Assembly (NCBI GenBank): GCA_002428015.1 | Contig: DIZW01000073.1 | Span: 7,632-71,631, forward strand | Source of the DNA: Oxalobacteraceae bacterium UBA6018 | GTDB lineage: Bacteria > Pseudomonadota > Gammaproteobacteria > Burkholderiales > Burkholderiaceae_D | Length of the DNA: 64,000 nucleotides | Reading direction: 5' to 3' | Shown here: one piece after another, positions 26,440-35,894 of the stretch | Numbering within the stretch: the stretch's first letter is position 1 | Layout: each line of letters begins with the position of its first letter | Notes under the pieces: model-generated | Seen by the model: only the letters and a program-made list of their open reading frames with translations | What the model was told of the DNA's origin: nothing | Database searches by the model: none | Position numbers and translations under genes: made by a program

Positions 26440-27149
26440 CGTCTGCCGCGTCGTACCGGCGCGATAAAAGACTGTACCTCACCTTTGCAAACTTTGCTCA
26501 GGCGCGCATACTCTTTCGGCGTATCGATGGCAGCCTGTTGCACTTCCACGGCGGCCATCTCACGCTTCATGTACGGCATCCAGCCAGTGTCGATTTCCTG
26601 CTCCAGCAAAGCTTGCGCCTGACCGATCGGCGCGTAAAGCGGTTTGCCTTCAAAGCGGCGCGCAAGTGCGGCGCGCACCACACTTTCCACTTTCGGCAAA
26701 TGCCCGAGATAGGTGTTGAGATGGCGCATCTCATGCGCAAGAATCTGATTGTAAGGACAAGTTCCGGGGACAAATTCGTGCCCGATGTACACCACGATGG
26801 GCGCGTAGAACAGCGCTACCTTGATCTGCGGCGCCACGCATTCGAGCCCGCTGGCGCGGTCCTGCAGGATGCGTCCGTCCAGCTTGACCGAGACGCGCGA
26901 CTCGGTCTTGGTCAGGCCCAGCACGAAGCTGTTGGGCTGGCCGGGCGCCTTCATGGCGGTCAGGCGGCGGAAGGACAGCGAGTTGTCGATCGTGTAACCG
27001 TGCTGGACGGTGCTGAGCATCGAGACGGTCTTGGCGATGGTGTCTTCGCAACGCGCCTGGAAGGCGCTGCGCGCCGACGCCGCCCCGCACGGCAACAGGG
27101 CCAGCAAGAGCAGCGCGAGCAGCAAGGGCCGCGGCACAGGCGGCCTCAT
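26436..27149 (-). CDS. Exported protein with HExxH metalloprotease-like motif
   Basis: 237 residues. A strong signal peptide (PLLLALLLLALLPCGAASA) indicates export; Cys21 in LLPC could be a weak lipobox. The centre carries AHEMRHLNTY with His139, Glu140 and His143, a zincin-type HExxH motif, in a helix, and Cys residues likely in disulphides. No third zinc ligand can be assigned with confidence. I do not recognise the family beyond this; DUF922-like proteins have a similar motif. It overlaps ispD by 4 bases and follows a Nudix gene by 8, an odd pairing for a periplasmic protein. Proteolysis is inference. Confidence 0.7.
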   Translation of the reverse strand: MRPPVPRPLLLALLLLALLPCGAASARSAFQARCEDTIAKTVSMLSTVQHGYTIDNSLSFRRLTAMKAPGQPNSFVLGLTKTESRVSVKLDGRILQDRASGLECVAPQIKVALFYAPIVVYIGHEFVPGTCPYNQILAHEMRHLNTYLGHLPKVESVVRAALARRFEGKPLYAPIGQAQALLEQEIDTGWMPYMKREMAAVEVQQAAIDTPKEYARLSKVCKGEVQSFIAPVRRGRR

Positions 27150-27157
27150 GGCAGCAG

Positions 27158-27712
27158 TCAGGGTTGCCAGGCGCCGGCCAGGATTTTCTCGAGCCAGAAG
27201 GTGCCGATGATGGTCTTGACGTCGGTGATCTCGCCGCGCCTGACCATCTCGAGCAGCTCGGGCACGCTGGCGCTGAAGGTTTCGAGGAACTCGCCGTCGT
27301 CGAGCTGGGCGGGGCCGGCGGTCAGGTCGCGCGCGAGGAAGATCTCGAGGTGCTCGTCGGAGTAGGCGATGGCGTTGTGGATGGTGGCGATGAAATCCCA
27401 GCGCGCGGCGGTGTAGCCGGTTTCCTCGCGCAGCTCGCGCTGGGCGCAGGCCAGATGGTCCTCGCCGCCGTCGATTTTCCCGGCCGGGAATTCGATGAAC
27501 ACTTGCGCCAGCGGATAGCGGTACTGGCGTTCGAGCAGCACGCGCCCGTCCGGAAGCAGCGGCAGGATGACCACGGCGCCGGGATGGCGGATGTATTCAC
27601 GCTGGCTTTCCTTGCCGTCGGCCAGGCGGATGCGGTCGCGCTGGACCTTGAGGAAGTGACCGTCGTAGGCAAGTTCGCCATCGATGCGGGTCTCGTGAAG
27701 CATCGACTCCAT
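27158..27712 (-). CDS. Nudix hydrolase, ADP-ribose pyrophosphatase type
   Basis: 184 residues. The Nudix box reads GKIDGGEDHLACAQRELREE then TGY, fitting Gx5Ex7REUxEExGU, and binds Mg. The upstream beta strands (HPGAVVILPLLPDGRVLLER, QYRYPL) match the ADPRase subfamily that cleaves ADP-ribose and related sugar nucleotides to AMP and a sugar phosphate. The ATG at 27712 is used because AAGGAG lies 6 bases upstream; earlier codons are in the spacer. It lies 22 bases after the DUF2818 gene in the nuo direction, so it may share that transcript and help remove ADP-ribose made from NAD. Confidence 0.9.
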   Translation of the reverse strand: MESMLHETRIDGELAYDGHFLKVQRDRIRLADGKESQREYIRHPGAVVILPLLPDGRVLLERQYRYPLAQVFIEFPAGKIDGGEDHLACAQRELREETGYTAARWDFIATIHNAIAYSDEHLEIFLARDLTAGPAQLDDGEFLETFSASVPELLEMVRRGEITDVKTIIGTFWLEKILAGAWQP

Positions 27713-27734
27713 GCACGGCTCCTTAAAAAACAAT

Positions 27735-28067
27735 TCAGGGGGCGTCGTGGCGATGGCGTTTGCGCAGATAGCGCAGGATGAAGCCGGGGAAGCACAGCAC
27801 CACGAACAGCGGCACGGTCACCATGTAGAACTCCTTCACCTGGCCGAACACATTGCCGATGCGGGATTCCAGCAGGTAGGCGAACGCGCCGACAGCGAAG
27901 TATAGAACAAGCAGCTCGAACACGCGCAGCCAGGCCGACTTGTCGCGCCTGCCCTGCCCGGCGCGTTTCAGGGGAATCACGCCGAACAGGTTTTCATTGA
28001 TGAACGGGAGGTTGGCCGCCGCGATGGCGACGGCGATCAGCAGCCAGCTCGCGCTCGACGCATCCAT
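27735..28067 (-). CDS. DUF2818 membrane protein
   Basis: 110 residues with three hydrophobic helices (SWLLIAVAIAAANLPFI, LRVFELLVLYFAVGAFAYLL, FYMVTVPLFVVLCFPGFILRYL) and a basic tail. This family is found next to nuoN in betaproteobacteria and is named after no known function; a role in complex I assembly or stability is inferred from position. Its ATG shares one base with the nuoN stop (TGATG), so translation is coupled to nuoN. Confidence 0.85.
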   Translation of the reverse strand: MDASSASWLLIAVAIAAANLPFINENLFGVIPLKRAGQGRRDKSAWLRVFELLVLYFAVGAFAYLLESRIGNVFGQVKEFYMVTVPLFVVLCFPGFILRYLRKRHRHDAP

Positions 28068-29593
28068 CAAACGGCGGGGATGGTGGCGGCGATGGCGTGC
28101 AGGCAGGCCGTGAGCAGGCCGCCCGGCAGCACGCCCAGCACCAGCACCATGATGCCGTTCAGGGACAGCACCACGCGCATGTCGAACGGCGCGGCGATGG
28201 CGGCATTGTCCACCGGCTCGTCGAACCACATCAGCTTGACCACGCGCAGGTAGTAGTAGGCGCCGATCAGCGAGAACATCACCGCGACGATGGTCAGCCA
28301 CACGGCGCCGGTTGAGAGCACCGCCTGCAGCACCGCGAACTTGGCGGCGAAGCCCATCATCGGCGGCACGCCGGCCAGCGAGAACAGCATCGCCGAGAGC
28401 ACGGTGGCGAACCACGGGCTGCGCTTGGCCAGGCCGCGGAAGTCGCTCAGTTCCTCCGCTTCGAAGCCGGCGCGCGCCAGCAGCATGATCAGGCCGAAGG
28501 TGCCCAGGGTGGTGAGCACGTAGGTGATCGAGTAGTACATGGCGGCGCTGTAGGCCGCGCTCTGGTTGGCGAAGCTGACCGCGTGCTCGCCGCCCGCGCC
28601 GGTGACGGCCACCGCGCCGGCCATCAGGCCGAGCAGCACGAAGCCCATCTGGGCGATGGTCGAATAGGCCAGCATGCGTTTCAGGTTGCTCTGGGCGATC
28701 GCGGTCAGGTTACCGATGGCCAGCGACAGCACGGCCAGCACCATCAGCATCTGTTGCCACTCGATGGTGACCGTGTGCAGGGCCTGGGGCAGCACGCGGA
28801 TGCAGATGGCGAAGGCGGCCAGCTTGGGCGCGCCGCCCAGCAGCAGGGTCACCGCCGTCGGCGAGCCCTGGTACACGTCCGGCACCCACATGTGGAAGGG
28901 CACCACGCCCAGCTTGAAGGCCAGGCCCGCCACGACGAACACGACGCCGAACAGCAGGATGGTGTGGTTGGCGCTGCCGTCGGCGGCGGCGCGGGCGATG
29001 GTCGCCACGTCCAGCGAGCCGGTGGCGCCGTACAGCATCGAGATACCGTACAACAGGAAGCCGGAGGCCAGCGCGCCGAGGATGAAGTACTTCATCGCCG
29101 CCTCGGTCGACACCGCGTGGTCGCGGCGCAGCGCCACCAGGGCGTACAGCGACAGCGACATCAGCTCCAGGCCGAGGTAGATGATCAGCATGTTGTGGCC
29201 CGAGATCATGACCATCTGGCCCAGCATGGAGAACAGCGCCAGCACGTAGAATTCGCCGCCCAGGTTACCCGACAACATGCCGCGCTGGTCGGCGTACTGG
29301 CGCGAGTAGATCAGCGTGATGCCCATGGCCAGGTAGGTGAACAGCTTGAGCAGGTTGCCCATGCCGTCGGAGACGAACATGTTGTTGAAGGTGTAGACGG
29401 TGGCGCCGCCGTAGTTGGCGTAGGTGAGCGCCGCGCAGCCGGCCAGCGTCGCCAGCGACAGCACGTAGGTCACGGTGCGCTTGGACTGGCCCAGGAACAT
29501 GTCGATCAGGAGGATCGCCGAGGCGGCGATCATCAGGAAGATCTCCGGGTAGACCGGCGCCAGGTTCGTGGTCGTGGTAAGTGTATTCATCAT
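28067..29593 (-). CDS. nuoN: NADH-quinone oxidoreductase subunit N
   Basis: 508 residues, about fourteen membrane helices. It is one of three antiporter-like (Mrp-type) proton-pumping subunits of complex I at the inner membrane. Conserved charged residues are in helix motifs such as YLGLELMSLSLYALVALRRD and FKLGVVPFHMWVPDVYQGSP (the Lys of the pump channel). Two start ATGs are adjacent (29593 and 29590). It lies 16 bases after nuoM and overlaps DUF2818 by 1 base. Confidence 0.96.
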   Translation of the reverse strand: MMNTLTTTTNLAPVYPEIFLMIAASAILLIDMFLGQSKRTVTYVLSLATLAGCAALTYANYGGATVYTFNNMFVSDGMGNLLKLFTYLAMGITLIYSRQYADQRGMLSGNLGGEFYVLALFSMLGQMVMISGHNMLIIYLGLELMSLSLYALVALRRDHAVSTEAAMKYFILGALASGFLLYGISMLYGATGSLDVATIARAAADGSANHTILLFGVVFVVAGLAFKLGVVPFHMWVPDVYQGSPTAVTLLLGGAPKLAAFAICIRVLPQALHTVTIEWQQMLMVLAVLSLAIGNLTAIAQSNLKRMLAYSTIAQMGFVLLGLMAGAVAVTGAGGEHAVSFANQSAAYSAAMYYSITYVLTTLGTFGLIMLLARAGFEAEELSDFRGLAKRSPWFATVLSAMLFSLAGVPPMMGFAAKFAVLQAVLSTGAVWLTIVAVMFSLIGAYYYLRVVKLMWFDEPVDNAAIAAPFDMRVVLSLNGIMVLVLGVLPGGLLTACLHAIAATIPAV

Positions 29594-29609
29594 GGATTCG
29601 AATCGTTTC

Positions 29610-31142
29610 TTAGTGCGGCAGGTTCGACACGGTCAGCTTCGCCGCGGTCAGGTTCGATACCGGCAGTTTCGACACGTTGACGTGGGCGATCAGGTCCGAC
29701 ACCGAAGTCTGCATGGTGTCAGTGAACGGCGCCGGGTACAGGCCCATGGCGATGACGGCGATGGCCAACACGCCGAGCATGAAGAACTCGCGTGCGTTCA
29801 GGTCGGTCAGCTCGTGCACATGCTTGTTGGTGATCGCGCCGAACACCACGCGCTTGACCATCCACAGCGAGTAGGCCGCGCCGAAGATGAGCGCCGTGGC
29901 GGCCAGCATGCCGATCCAGAAGTTGTGCTCGACCGCGCCCAGGATCACCATGAACTCGCCGACGAAGCCGGAGGTCGCTGGCAGGCCGCAGTTGGCCATC
30001 GAGAACAGCACCGAGAAGGCGGCGAACTTCGGCATCACGTTCACCACCCCTCCGTAGTCGGCGATCTGGCGCGAGTGCATGCGGTCGTACAGCACGCCGA
30101 TGCACAGGAACATGGCGCCGGAGATGAAGCCGTGCGAGATCATCTGGACGATGCCGCCCTGGATCGACATGGTGCCGAACATGAAGAAGCCGAGCGTGAC
30201 GAAGCCCATGTGGGCGATCGACGAATAGGCCACCAGCTTCTTCATGTCCTTCTGGACCAGCGCGACCAGGCCGATGTAGATCACGGCGATCAGCGACAGG
30301 GTGATGATGAAGCCGGCCATGGCCTTGGACGCGTCAGGGGTGATCGGCAGCGAGAAGCGCAGGAAGCCGTAGGCGCCCAGCTTGAGCATGATCGCCGCCA
30401 GCACCGCGGAGCCGCCGGTGGGCGCCTCGACGTGCACGTCGGGCAGCCAGGTGTGGACCGGGAACATCGGCACCTTGACCGCGAACGCCATCAGGAAGGC
30501 GAAGAAGATGAAGGTCTGCTCGCGCATCGTCAGCGGCAGCTTGTGCCAGGCCAGGATGTCGAAGCTGCCGCCGGAGGCGTTGTACAGGTAGATGATCGCC
30601 ACCAGCGTCAGCAGCGAGCCGAAGAAGGTGTACAGGAAGAACTTGAACGAGGCGTACACGCGGTTCTCGCCGCCCCAGATGCCGATGATGATGTACATCG
30701 GGATCAGGGTGGCCTCGAAGAAGAAGTAGAACAGCAGGCCGTCGGTGGCGCAGAACACGCCGATCATCAGGCCCGACAGGATCAGGAAGGCGCCCATGTA
30801 CTGGGCCACGCGCTTTTCGATCACTTCCCAGGCCGAGATCACCACGATGATGGTGATGAAGGCGGTCAGCGGCACGAACCACAGCGACAGGCCGTCGATG
30901 CCGAGCGAGTAGAAGATGTTGAAGGCGCCGATCCACGGCGTGCTTTCGACGAACTGCATCCCGTGGGCGGCGTTGTCGAAGTGCGAGATCAGCGGGATCG
31001 TCACGATGAAGCTGGCCACGGCCGACAGCAGCGCCAGGATGCGGGTGAAGCCTGCCCGGTCATCGCGGCCGACCGCCAGAATCACGGTGCCGAGGAGGAT
31101 CGGGAGCCAGATCGCCAGACTAAGTAAAGGAAGAGAAGACAT
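29610..31142 (-). CDS. nuoM: NADH-quinone oxidoreductase subunit M
   Basis: 510 residues, about fourteen membrane helices, antiporter-like pump subunit of complex I. Family hallmarks include GIDGLSLWFVPLTAF, FYFFFEATLIPMYIIIGIWG (pump Glu) and FAVKVPMFPVHTWLPDVHVE (Lys and His of the channel). The N-terminus MSSLPLLSLAIWLPI starts at ATG 31142, 28 bases after nuoL. The C-terminal tail past the last helix is short, with an LTVSNLPH end. It works with NuoL and NuoN in proton translocation. Confidence 0.96.
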   Translation of the reverse strand: MSSLPLLSLAIWLPILLGTVILAVGRDDRAGFTRILALLSAVASFIVTIPLISHFDNAAHGMQFVESTPWIGAFNIFYSLGIDGLSLWFVPLTAFITIIVVISAWEVIEKRVAQYMGAFLILSGLMIGVFCATDGLLFYFFFEATLIPMYIIIGIWGGENRVYASFKFFLYTFFGSLLTLVAIIYLYNASGGSFDILAWHKLPLTMREQTFIFFAFLMAFAVKVPMFPVHTWLPDVHVEAPTGGSAVLAAIMLKLGAYGFLRFSLPITPDASKAMAGFIITLSLIAVIYIGLVALVQKDMKKLVAYSSIAHMGFVTLGFFMFGTMSIQGGIVQMISHGFISGAMFLCIGVLYDRMHSRQIADYGGVVNVMPKFAAFSVLFSMANCGLPATSGFVGEFMVILGAVEHNFWIGMLAATALIFGAAYSLWMVKRVVFGAITNKHVHELTDLNAREFFMLGVLAIAVIAMGLYPAPFTDTMQTSVSDLIAHVNVSKLPVSNLTAAKLTVSNLPH

Positions 31143-31170
31143 AGTTTTTCGTTATCTTTGCGTATCTGAT

Positions 31171-33261
31171 TTAAGCGTGCCAGAACGGGAAGAAGTACAT
31201 CAGCGTGGCCAGCACGCCGATGATCATCACAAACGCGTAGTGGTAGATGTAGCCGGTCTGGCCGAGCCGGACCACGGACGAGAACCAGCCCACCAGCCTG
31301 GCGCTGCCGTTGACCACCAGGCCGTCGATCAGGCCGCGGTCGCCCACGTTCCACAGGCCGCCGCCGAGCAGGCGCGCGCCGCCGGCGAACACCACCTCGT
31401 TGAACTTGTCCATGTAGTACTTGTTGTCCAGCAGGGTGTGGATCGCGTGGAACTTCTCGTAGAACCAGGCCGGTACCTTGCGGTTGACCAGGTAGCAGTA
31501 GTAGGCCGAGACCACGCCGGCCAGGGCCAGCCAGAACGTCGGGGTGGTCACGCCGTGCAGGGCCATGGCCATGGGGCTGTGCCACTCCTCGCGCAGCGCT
31601 TCCATCGCGTGGTGGTTCTCGCCGACCGTGATCACGCCGTTGAAGAAGTCGCCGAACAGCATCGGGCCGATGGTCAGGTAGCCGATGATCAGCGACGGGA
31701 TGGCCAGCGCCACCAGCGGGAACCACACCACGAACGGCGACTCGTGCGGCTTCTGCCCTGGCGCCAGGCCATGGTGGTGCGCGTCGTGGCCGTGGTCGTC
31801 GTGGCCGTCGTCGTGGGCATCTTCCTCGTTGTGGGCGTCCGAATCGTGGCCGTGGCTATGGGCCTCGGTGTTCGGCTTGCCGAAGCGCTCTTCGCCGTGG
31901 AACACCAGGAAGTACATGCGGAACGAGTAGAAGGCGGTCACGAACACGCCGGCCAGCACCGAGAACTGGGCGAAGCCCGAACCCCAGATATGGGTCGCCT
32001 GGGCCGCCTCGATGATGCTGTCCTTGGAGTAGAAGCCCGAGAAGAACGGGGTGCCGATCAGCGCCAGCGAGCCGATGAGCGAGGTGATCCAGGTGATCGG
32101 CATGTACTTGCGCAGGCCGCCCATGTTGCGGATGTCCTGGTCGTGGTGCATGCCGATGATGACCGAGCCGGCGCCCAGGAACAGCAGGGCCTTGAAGAAG
32201 GCGTGGGTCATCAGGTGGAACACCGCCACCGAGTAGGCCGAGGAGCCCAGGGCCACGGTCATGTAGCCGAGCTGGGACAGGGTCGAGTAGGCGACCACGC
32301 GCTTGATGTCGTTCTGGATGATGCCCAGGAAGCCCATGAACAGCGCCGTGATCGAGCCGATCACCAGCACGAACGAGAGGGCCGTGTCGGACAGCTCGAA
32401 CAGCGGCGACATGCGGGCCACCATGAAGATACCGGCGGTGACCATGGTGGCGGCGTGGATCAGGGCCGAGATCGGGGTCGGGCCTTCCATCGAGTCAGGC
32501 AGCCAGACGTGCAGCGGGAACTGGGCCGACTTGCCCATCGCGCCGATGAACAGGCAGATGCAGGCGGCCGTCAGCAGCGGCCAGCCGGTGGCGGGCACGA
32601 ACATGCCGGCCAGGTGCATCTTCTGGGCGAACACTTCCTGGTAGTTCAGGCTGCCGGAGGCGGCCAGCAGCAGGCCGATGCCGAGGATGAAGCCGAAGTC
32701 GCCCACCCGGTTGACCAGGAAGGCCTTCATGTTGGCGAAGATCGCGGTCGGGCGGGTGTACCAGAAACCGATCAAGAGGTAGGACACCAGGCCCACCGCT
32801 TCCCAGCCGAAGAACAGCTGCAGGAAGTTGTTGGCCATGACCAGCATCAGCATCGAGAAGGTGAACAGCGAGATGTACGAGAAGAAGCGGTTGTAGCCTT
32901 CGTCCTCGGCCATGTAGCCGATCGTGTAGATGTGCACCATCAGCGACACGAAGGTCACCACGCACATCATCATCGCCGCCAGCGCGTCGATCTGGAAGCC
33001 CACTTCCATGTTCAGCGAGCCGACCGTCATCCAGCGGTAGATGGTGCCGTTGAAGCTGGCCCCGCCCCGCACCTGCATGAGGGTCATGACCGACAGGACC
33101 AGCGCCAGCGCCACCCCGGCGATGGTGACGCTGTGGGAGACCTTGCGGCCGACCAGGTTGCCGAAGAATTTTGTACCGAACAAGCCCGCGATCGCCGCGC
33201 CGGCGAGCGGCGCGAGCGGTACGGCAAGAAGGAGGTTAGGGTTAAGAAGTTGCCCCGCCAT
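31171..33261 (-). CDS. nuoL: NADH-quinone oxidoreductase subunit L
   Basis: 696 residues with about sixteen membrane helices, including the long lateral helix near the C-terminus. Pump motifs include FFGWEAVGLVSYLLIGFWY and KSAQFPLHVWLPDSMEGPTP. A distinctive His/Asp-rich cytosolic loop of about 45 residues (HSHGHDSDAHNEEDAHDDGH and more) lies between helices 13 and 14, longer than in E. coli and able to bind metals in principle. The ATG at 33261 is clear. It lies 46 bases after nuoK; expected to be the distal proton pump of complex I. Confidence 0.96.
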   Translation of the reverse strand: MAGQLLNPNLLLAVPLAPLAGAAIAGLFGTKFFGNLVGRKVSHSVTIAGVALALVLSVMTLMQVRGGASFNGTIYRWMTVGSLNMEVGFQIDALAAMMMCVVTFVSLMVHIYTIGYMAEDEGYNRFFSYISLFTFSMLMLVMANNFLQLFFGWEAVGLVSYLLIGFWYTRPTAIFANMKAFLVNRVGDFGFILGIGLLLAASGSLNYQEVFAQKMHLAGMFVPATGWPLLTAACICLFIGAMGKSAQFPLHVWLPDSMEGPTPISALIHAATMVTAGIFMVARMSPLFELSDTALSFVLVIGSITALFMGFLGIIQNDIKRVVAYSTLSQLGYMTVALGSSAYSVAVFHLMTHAFFKALLFLGAGSVIIGMHHDQDIRNMGGLRKYMPITWITSLIGSLALIGTPFFSGFYSKDSIIEAAQATHIWGSGFAQFSVLAGVFVTAFYSFRMYFLVFHGEERFGKPNTEAHSHGHDSDAHNEEDAHDDGHDDHGHDAHHHGLAPGQKPHESPFVVWFPLVALAIPSLIIGYLTIGPMLFGDFFNGVITVGENHHAMEALREEWHSPMAMALHGVTTPTFWLALAGVVSAYYCYLVNRKVPAWFYEKFHAIHTLLDNKYYMDKFNEVVFAGGARLLGGGLWNVGDRGLIDGLVVNGSARLVGWFSSVVRLGQTGYIYHYAFVMIIGVLATLMYFFPFWHA

Positions 33262-33307
33262 GTTGAACCTTAATCGTTATTTATTCGAGTATTTAAAACC
33301 AGCGAAC

Positions 33308-33616
33308 TTAGCCCTTGAGGCTGTCCAGGTCTTCCACATTGATCGTGTCCAGATTGCGGAACAGGACCACCAGAATCGCCAGGCCGATCGCCGATTCGGC
33401 GGCCGCCACGGTCAGGATGAAGAAGACGAAGATCTGCCCCGCCACGTCGCCCAGGTAGTGCGAGAAGGCGATGAAGTTCAGGTTCACCGCCAGCAGCATC
33501 AATTCGATGGCCATCAGGAGCACGATGATGTTCTTGCGGTTCAGGAAGATCCCGACGATCGAGATCGCGAACAGGATCGCGCCCAGGACCAGGTAGTGTA
33601 AGAGCGAGATGGTCAT
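33308..33616 (-). CDS. nuoK: NADH-quinone oxidoreductase subunit K
   Basis: 102 residues with three membrane helices and the essential Glu residues in LLMAIELMLLAVNLNF and FILTVAAAESAIGLAI. It forms part of the proton channel between NuoH and the antiporter subunits. Start ATG at 33616 overlaps the nuoJ stop by 4 bases (ATGA). Length is exactly that of E. coli NuoK. Confidence 0.96.
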   Translation of the reverse strand: MTISLLHYLVLGAILFAISIVGIFLNRKNIIVLLMAIELMLLAVNLNFIAFSHYLGDVAGQIFVFFILTVAAAESAIGLAILVVLFRNLDTINVEDLDSLKG

Positions 33617-34290
33617 TTGGTCTCCTTGGTTGCGGCGGCGCCCTGGGCTTCGGCGGCGGCCAGCGCGGCCGCCTTCGACACGGCGTCCAGCGCGGGCTGG
33701 TCCACCACCGCCATCTTGACGATGCGCAGGCGGTCGTTGCGCTTGACGCGCACGGCGTCGCCGGCGTCGAAGGCCTTGGTGTTCTTGCGCTTGCGCAGGG
33801 TCAGCGCGACGGCGGCGATGATGGCCACCAGCAGGATCGCGGCGGCCACTTCGAAGCCGTAGATGTAGTCGGTGTAGAGCGCCTTGCCGAGCACCTTGGT
33901 GTCGCCCACGTTGACCGCCAGCGCGCCGGCCTTCGGCTCGAAGCTCATGAAACCGTGCCACAGGGCGGCGGCCATCTCGAGCACGATCAGCACGCCGATG
34001 GCGGTGGCCATCGGCAGGTAGGACCAGAAGCCTTCGCGCATGCGGTCGGTGTTAATGTCGAGCATCATGACCACGAACAGGAACAGCACCATGACGGCGC
34101 CCACGTAGACCAGCACCAGCACGATCGACAGGAACTCGGCCTTGAGCAGCATCCAGATGCCGGCGGCGTTGAAGAAGGCCAGCACCAGGAACAGCGCGGC
34201 GTGCACCGGATTCTTGGCCGTGATGACGCGCGTTGCGGCAAGGATCATGATCGCCGCAAACACGTAGAACAAAGCAGTTGAAAATTCCAT
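33613..34290 (-). CDS. nuoJ: NADH-quinone oxidoreductase subunit J
   Basis: 225 residues, five membrane helices. Conserved region VLVYVGAVMVLFLFVVMMLD (the pi-bulge helix that changes shape during coupling) is at about 60-80. The C-terminal ~50 residues after the last helix are polar and Ala-rich (RVKRNDRLRIVKMA, AAALAAAEAQGAAATKE), an extension over E. coli NuoJ (184). It overlaps nuoK by 4 bases and follows nuoI by 23. Confidence 0.95.
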   Translation of the reverse strand: MEFSTALFYVFAAIMILAATRVITAKNPVHAALFLVLAFFNAAGIWMLLKAEFLSIVLVLVYVGAVMVLFLFVVMMLDINTDRMREGFWSYLPMATAIGVLIVLEMAAALWHGFMSFEPKAGALAVNVGDTKVLGKALYTDYIYGFEVAAAILLVAIIAAVALTLRKRKNTKAFDAGDAVRVKRNDRLRIVKMAVVDQPALDAVSKAAALAAAEAQGAAATKETK

Positions 34291-34313
34291 AACTAACCCA
34301 GAAGACTTGCAGA

Positions 34314-34802
34314 TTAACGGTAAGGGGCATCGGCCGCGCGCGCGGCGGCGATGTCACTTTCGTAGCGATCGCCCACGGCCAGCAGCATCTCTTTCGTGTA
34401 GTACAAGTCGCCGCGTTTCTCGCCGTGGTATTCGAGCACGTGGGTCTCGACGATCGAGTCGACCGGGCAGGATTCCTCGCAGAAGCCGCAGAAGATGCAC
34501 TTGGTCAGGTCGATGTCGTAGCGGGTGGTGCGGCGCGAGCCGTCCGCGCGCTCTTCGGACTCGATCGTGATGGCCATGGCCGGGCACACCGCCTCGCACA
34601 GCTTGCAGGCGATGCAGCGCTCTTCCCCGTTGGGGTAGCGGCGCAGCGCGTGTAGGCCGCGGAAACGCGGCGACATCGGCGTCTTCTCTTCCGGGTACTG
34701 CACGGTGATTTTGCGCGAGAACATATACTTTCCCGTCAGCGCCATCCCCTTGATCAGTTCGGTCAGCATCATGCTGCCGAAGAAGTCTTTTATTCGATCC
34801 AT
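34314..34802 (-). CDS. nuoI: NADH-quinone oxidoreductase subunit I
   Basis: 162 residues. Two 4Fe-4S motifs, CIACKLCEAVCP and CIFCGFCEESCP, bind clusters N6a and N6b that pass electrons from NuoG to NuoB. The N-terminus carries an amphipathic helix that contacts the membrane arm, and PRFRGLHALRRYPNGEERC is conserved. Start ATG at 34802, 12 bases after nuoH. Length matches the family. Confidence 0.97.
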   Translation of the reverse strand: MDRIKDFFGSMMLTELIKGMALTGKYMFSRKITVQYPEEKTPMSPRFRGLHALRRYPNGEERCIACKLCEAVCPAMAITIESEERADGSRRTTRYDIDLTKCIFCGFCEESCPVDSIVETHVLEYHGEKRGDLYYTKEMLLAVGDRYESDIAAARAADAPYR

Positions 34803-34814
34803 TGTTCCGATTCC

Positions 34815-35894
34815 TTACTTCCAAATGTTCCAGGGCGTTTGCATCACGCCTGCGACCAGGACCAGCCATACCAGGGTCAGCGGAATAAACACTTTCCAGC
34901 CCAGACGCATGATCTGGTCGTAGCGGTAGCGCGGGAAGGTGCCGCGCACCCAGATAAACAGCGAAACGATCAGGAAGACTTTGGCGAACAGCCAGAAGAA
35001 GCCGCCGAAAGCGCCGAACTGCAGCACGCTGAACGGTGCCGACCAGCCACCGAGGAACATGATCGATGCCAGGGTGCCGATCAGGATCATGTTGGCGTAC
35101 TCGGCCAGCATGAACATGGCGTAGGACATGCCCGAATATTCCACCATGTGGCCGGCCACGATCTCCGACTCGCCCTCGACGACGTCGAAAGGATGGCGGT
35201 TGCACTCGGCCAGGCCGCTGGTCAGGTAGACCACGAACAGCGGCAGCAGCGGCAGCCAGTTCCAGGACAGGAAGTTGACGCCGGCGGCGGCGAAGTGGCC
35301 GCGGGTCTGGGCGGCGACGATGTCGGAGAAGTTCAGGCTGCCCGAGACCATCAGGATCACCACCAGCACGAAGCCCATCGGGATCTCGTAGGAGATCATC
35401 TGGGCCGAGGCGCGCATGGCGCCCATGAACGAGTACTTCGAGTTCGAGGCCCAGCCGGCGATGATGATGCCGTAGACTTCGAGCGAGGTGATGGCCATGA
35501 GCAGCAGCAGGCCGGCGTTGACGTTGGCCAGCGCGACCTCGGGACCGAAGGGCACCACCGACCAGGCCGCCAGGGCCGGCATGATGGTCATGATAGGACC
35601 GAGCACGAACAGGCCGCCCGAGGCCTTGGTCGGGACCACGATTTCCTTGAACAGCAGCTTGAGCGCGTCGGCGATCGGCTGCAGCAGGCCGGCCGGACCG
35701 ACCCGGTTGGGGCCGATACGGATCTGGATCCAGCCGATCAGCTTGCGCTCCCACAGGGTCGCGTAGGCCACCAGGCCCATCAGCGGCAGCAGCACGCACA
35801 GGATTTTCACCATGGTCCAGGCCAGCGGCCAGACCGGGCCCAGCAGGCTGGCGCCGTGGGTGGTGACGGAACTAATAAACTGCGGCAGCGACAT
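34815..35894 (-). CDS. nuoH: NADH-quinone oxidoreductase subunit H
   Basis: 359 residues with eight to nine membrane helices. It forms the quinone-binding channel at the junction of both arms. Hallmarks are WERKLIGWIQIRIGPNRVGP, the Glu-rich loop AECNRHPFDVVEGESEIVAG, and RGTFPRYRYDQIMRLGWKVF near the end. Start ATG at 35894 shares one base with the nuoG stop (TAATG), which couples translation. Confidence 0.97.
   Translation of the reverse strand: MSLPQFISSVTTHGASLLGPVWPLAWTMVKILCVLLPLMGLVAYATLWERKLIGWIQIRIGPNRVGPAGLLQPIADALKLLFKEIVVPTKASGGLFVLGPIMTIMPALAAWSVVPFGPEVALANVNAGLLLLMAITSLEVYGIIIAGWASNSKYSFMGAMRASAQMISYEIPMGFVLVVILMVSGSLNFSDIVAAQTRGHFAAAGVNFLSWNWLPLLPLFVVYLTSGLAECNRHPFDVVEGESEIVAGHMVEYSGMSYAMFMLAEYANMILIGTLASIMFLGGWSAPFSVLQFGAFGGFFWLFAKVFLIVSLFIWVRGTFPRYRYDQIMRLGWKVFIPLTLVWLVLVAGVMQTPWNIWK

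Noticed and set aside
24752..26622. Long plus-strand frame through the 31-bp repeat and ispDF
   Set aside because: Antisense to ispF and ispD for most of its length, with no coherent domain.
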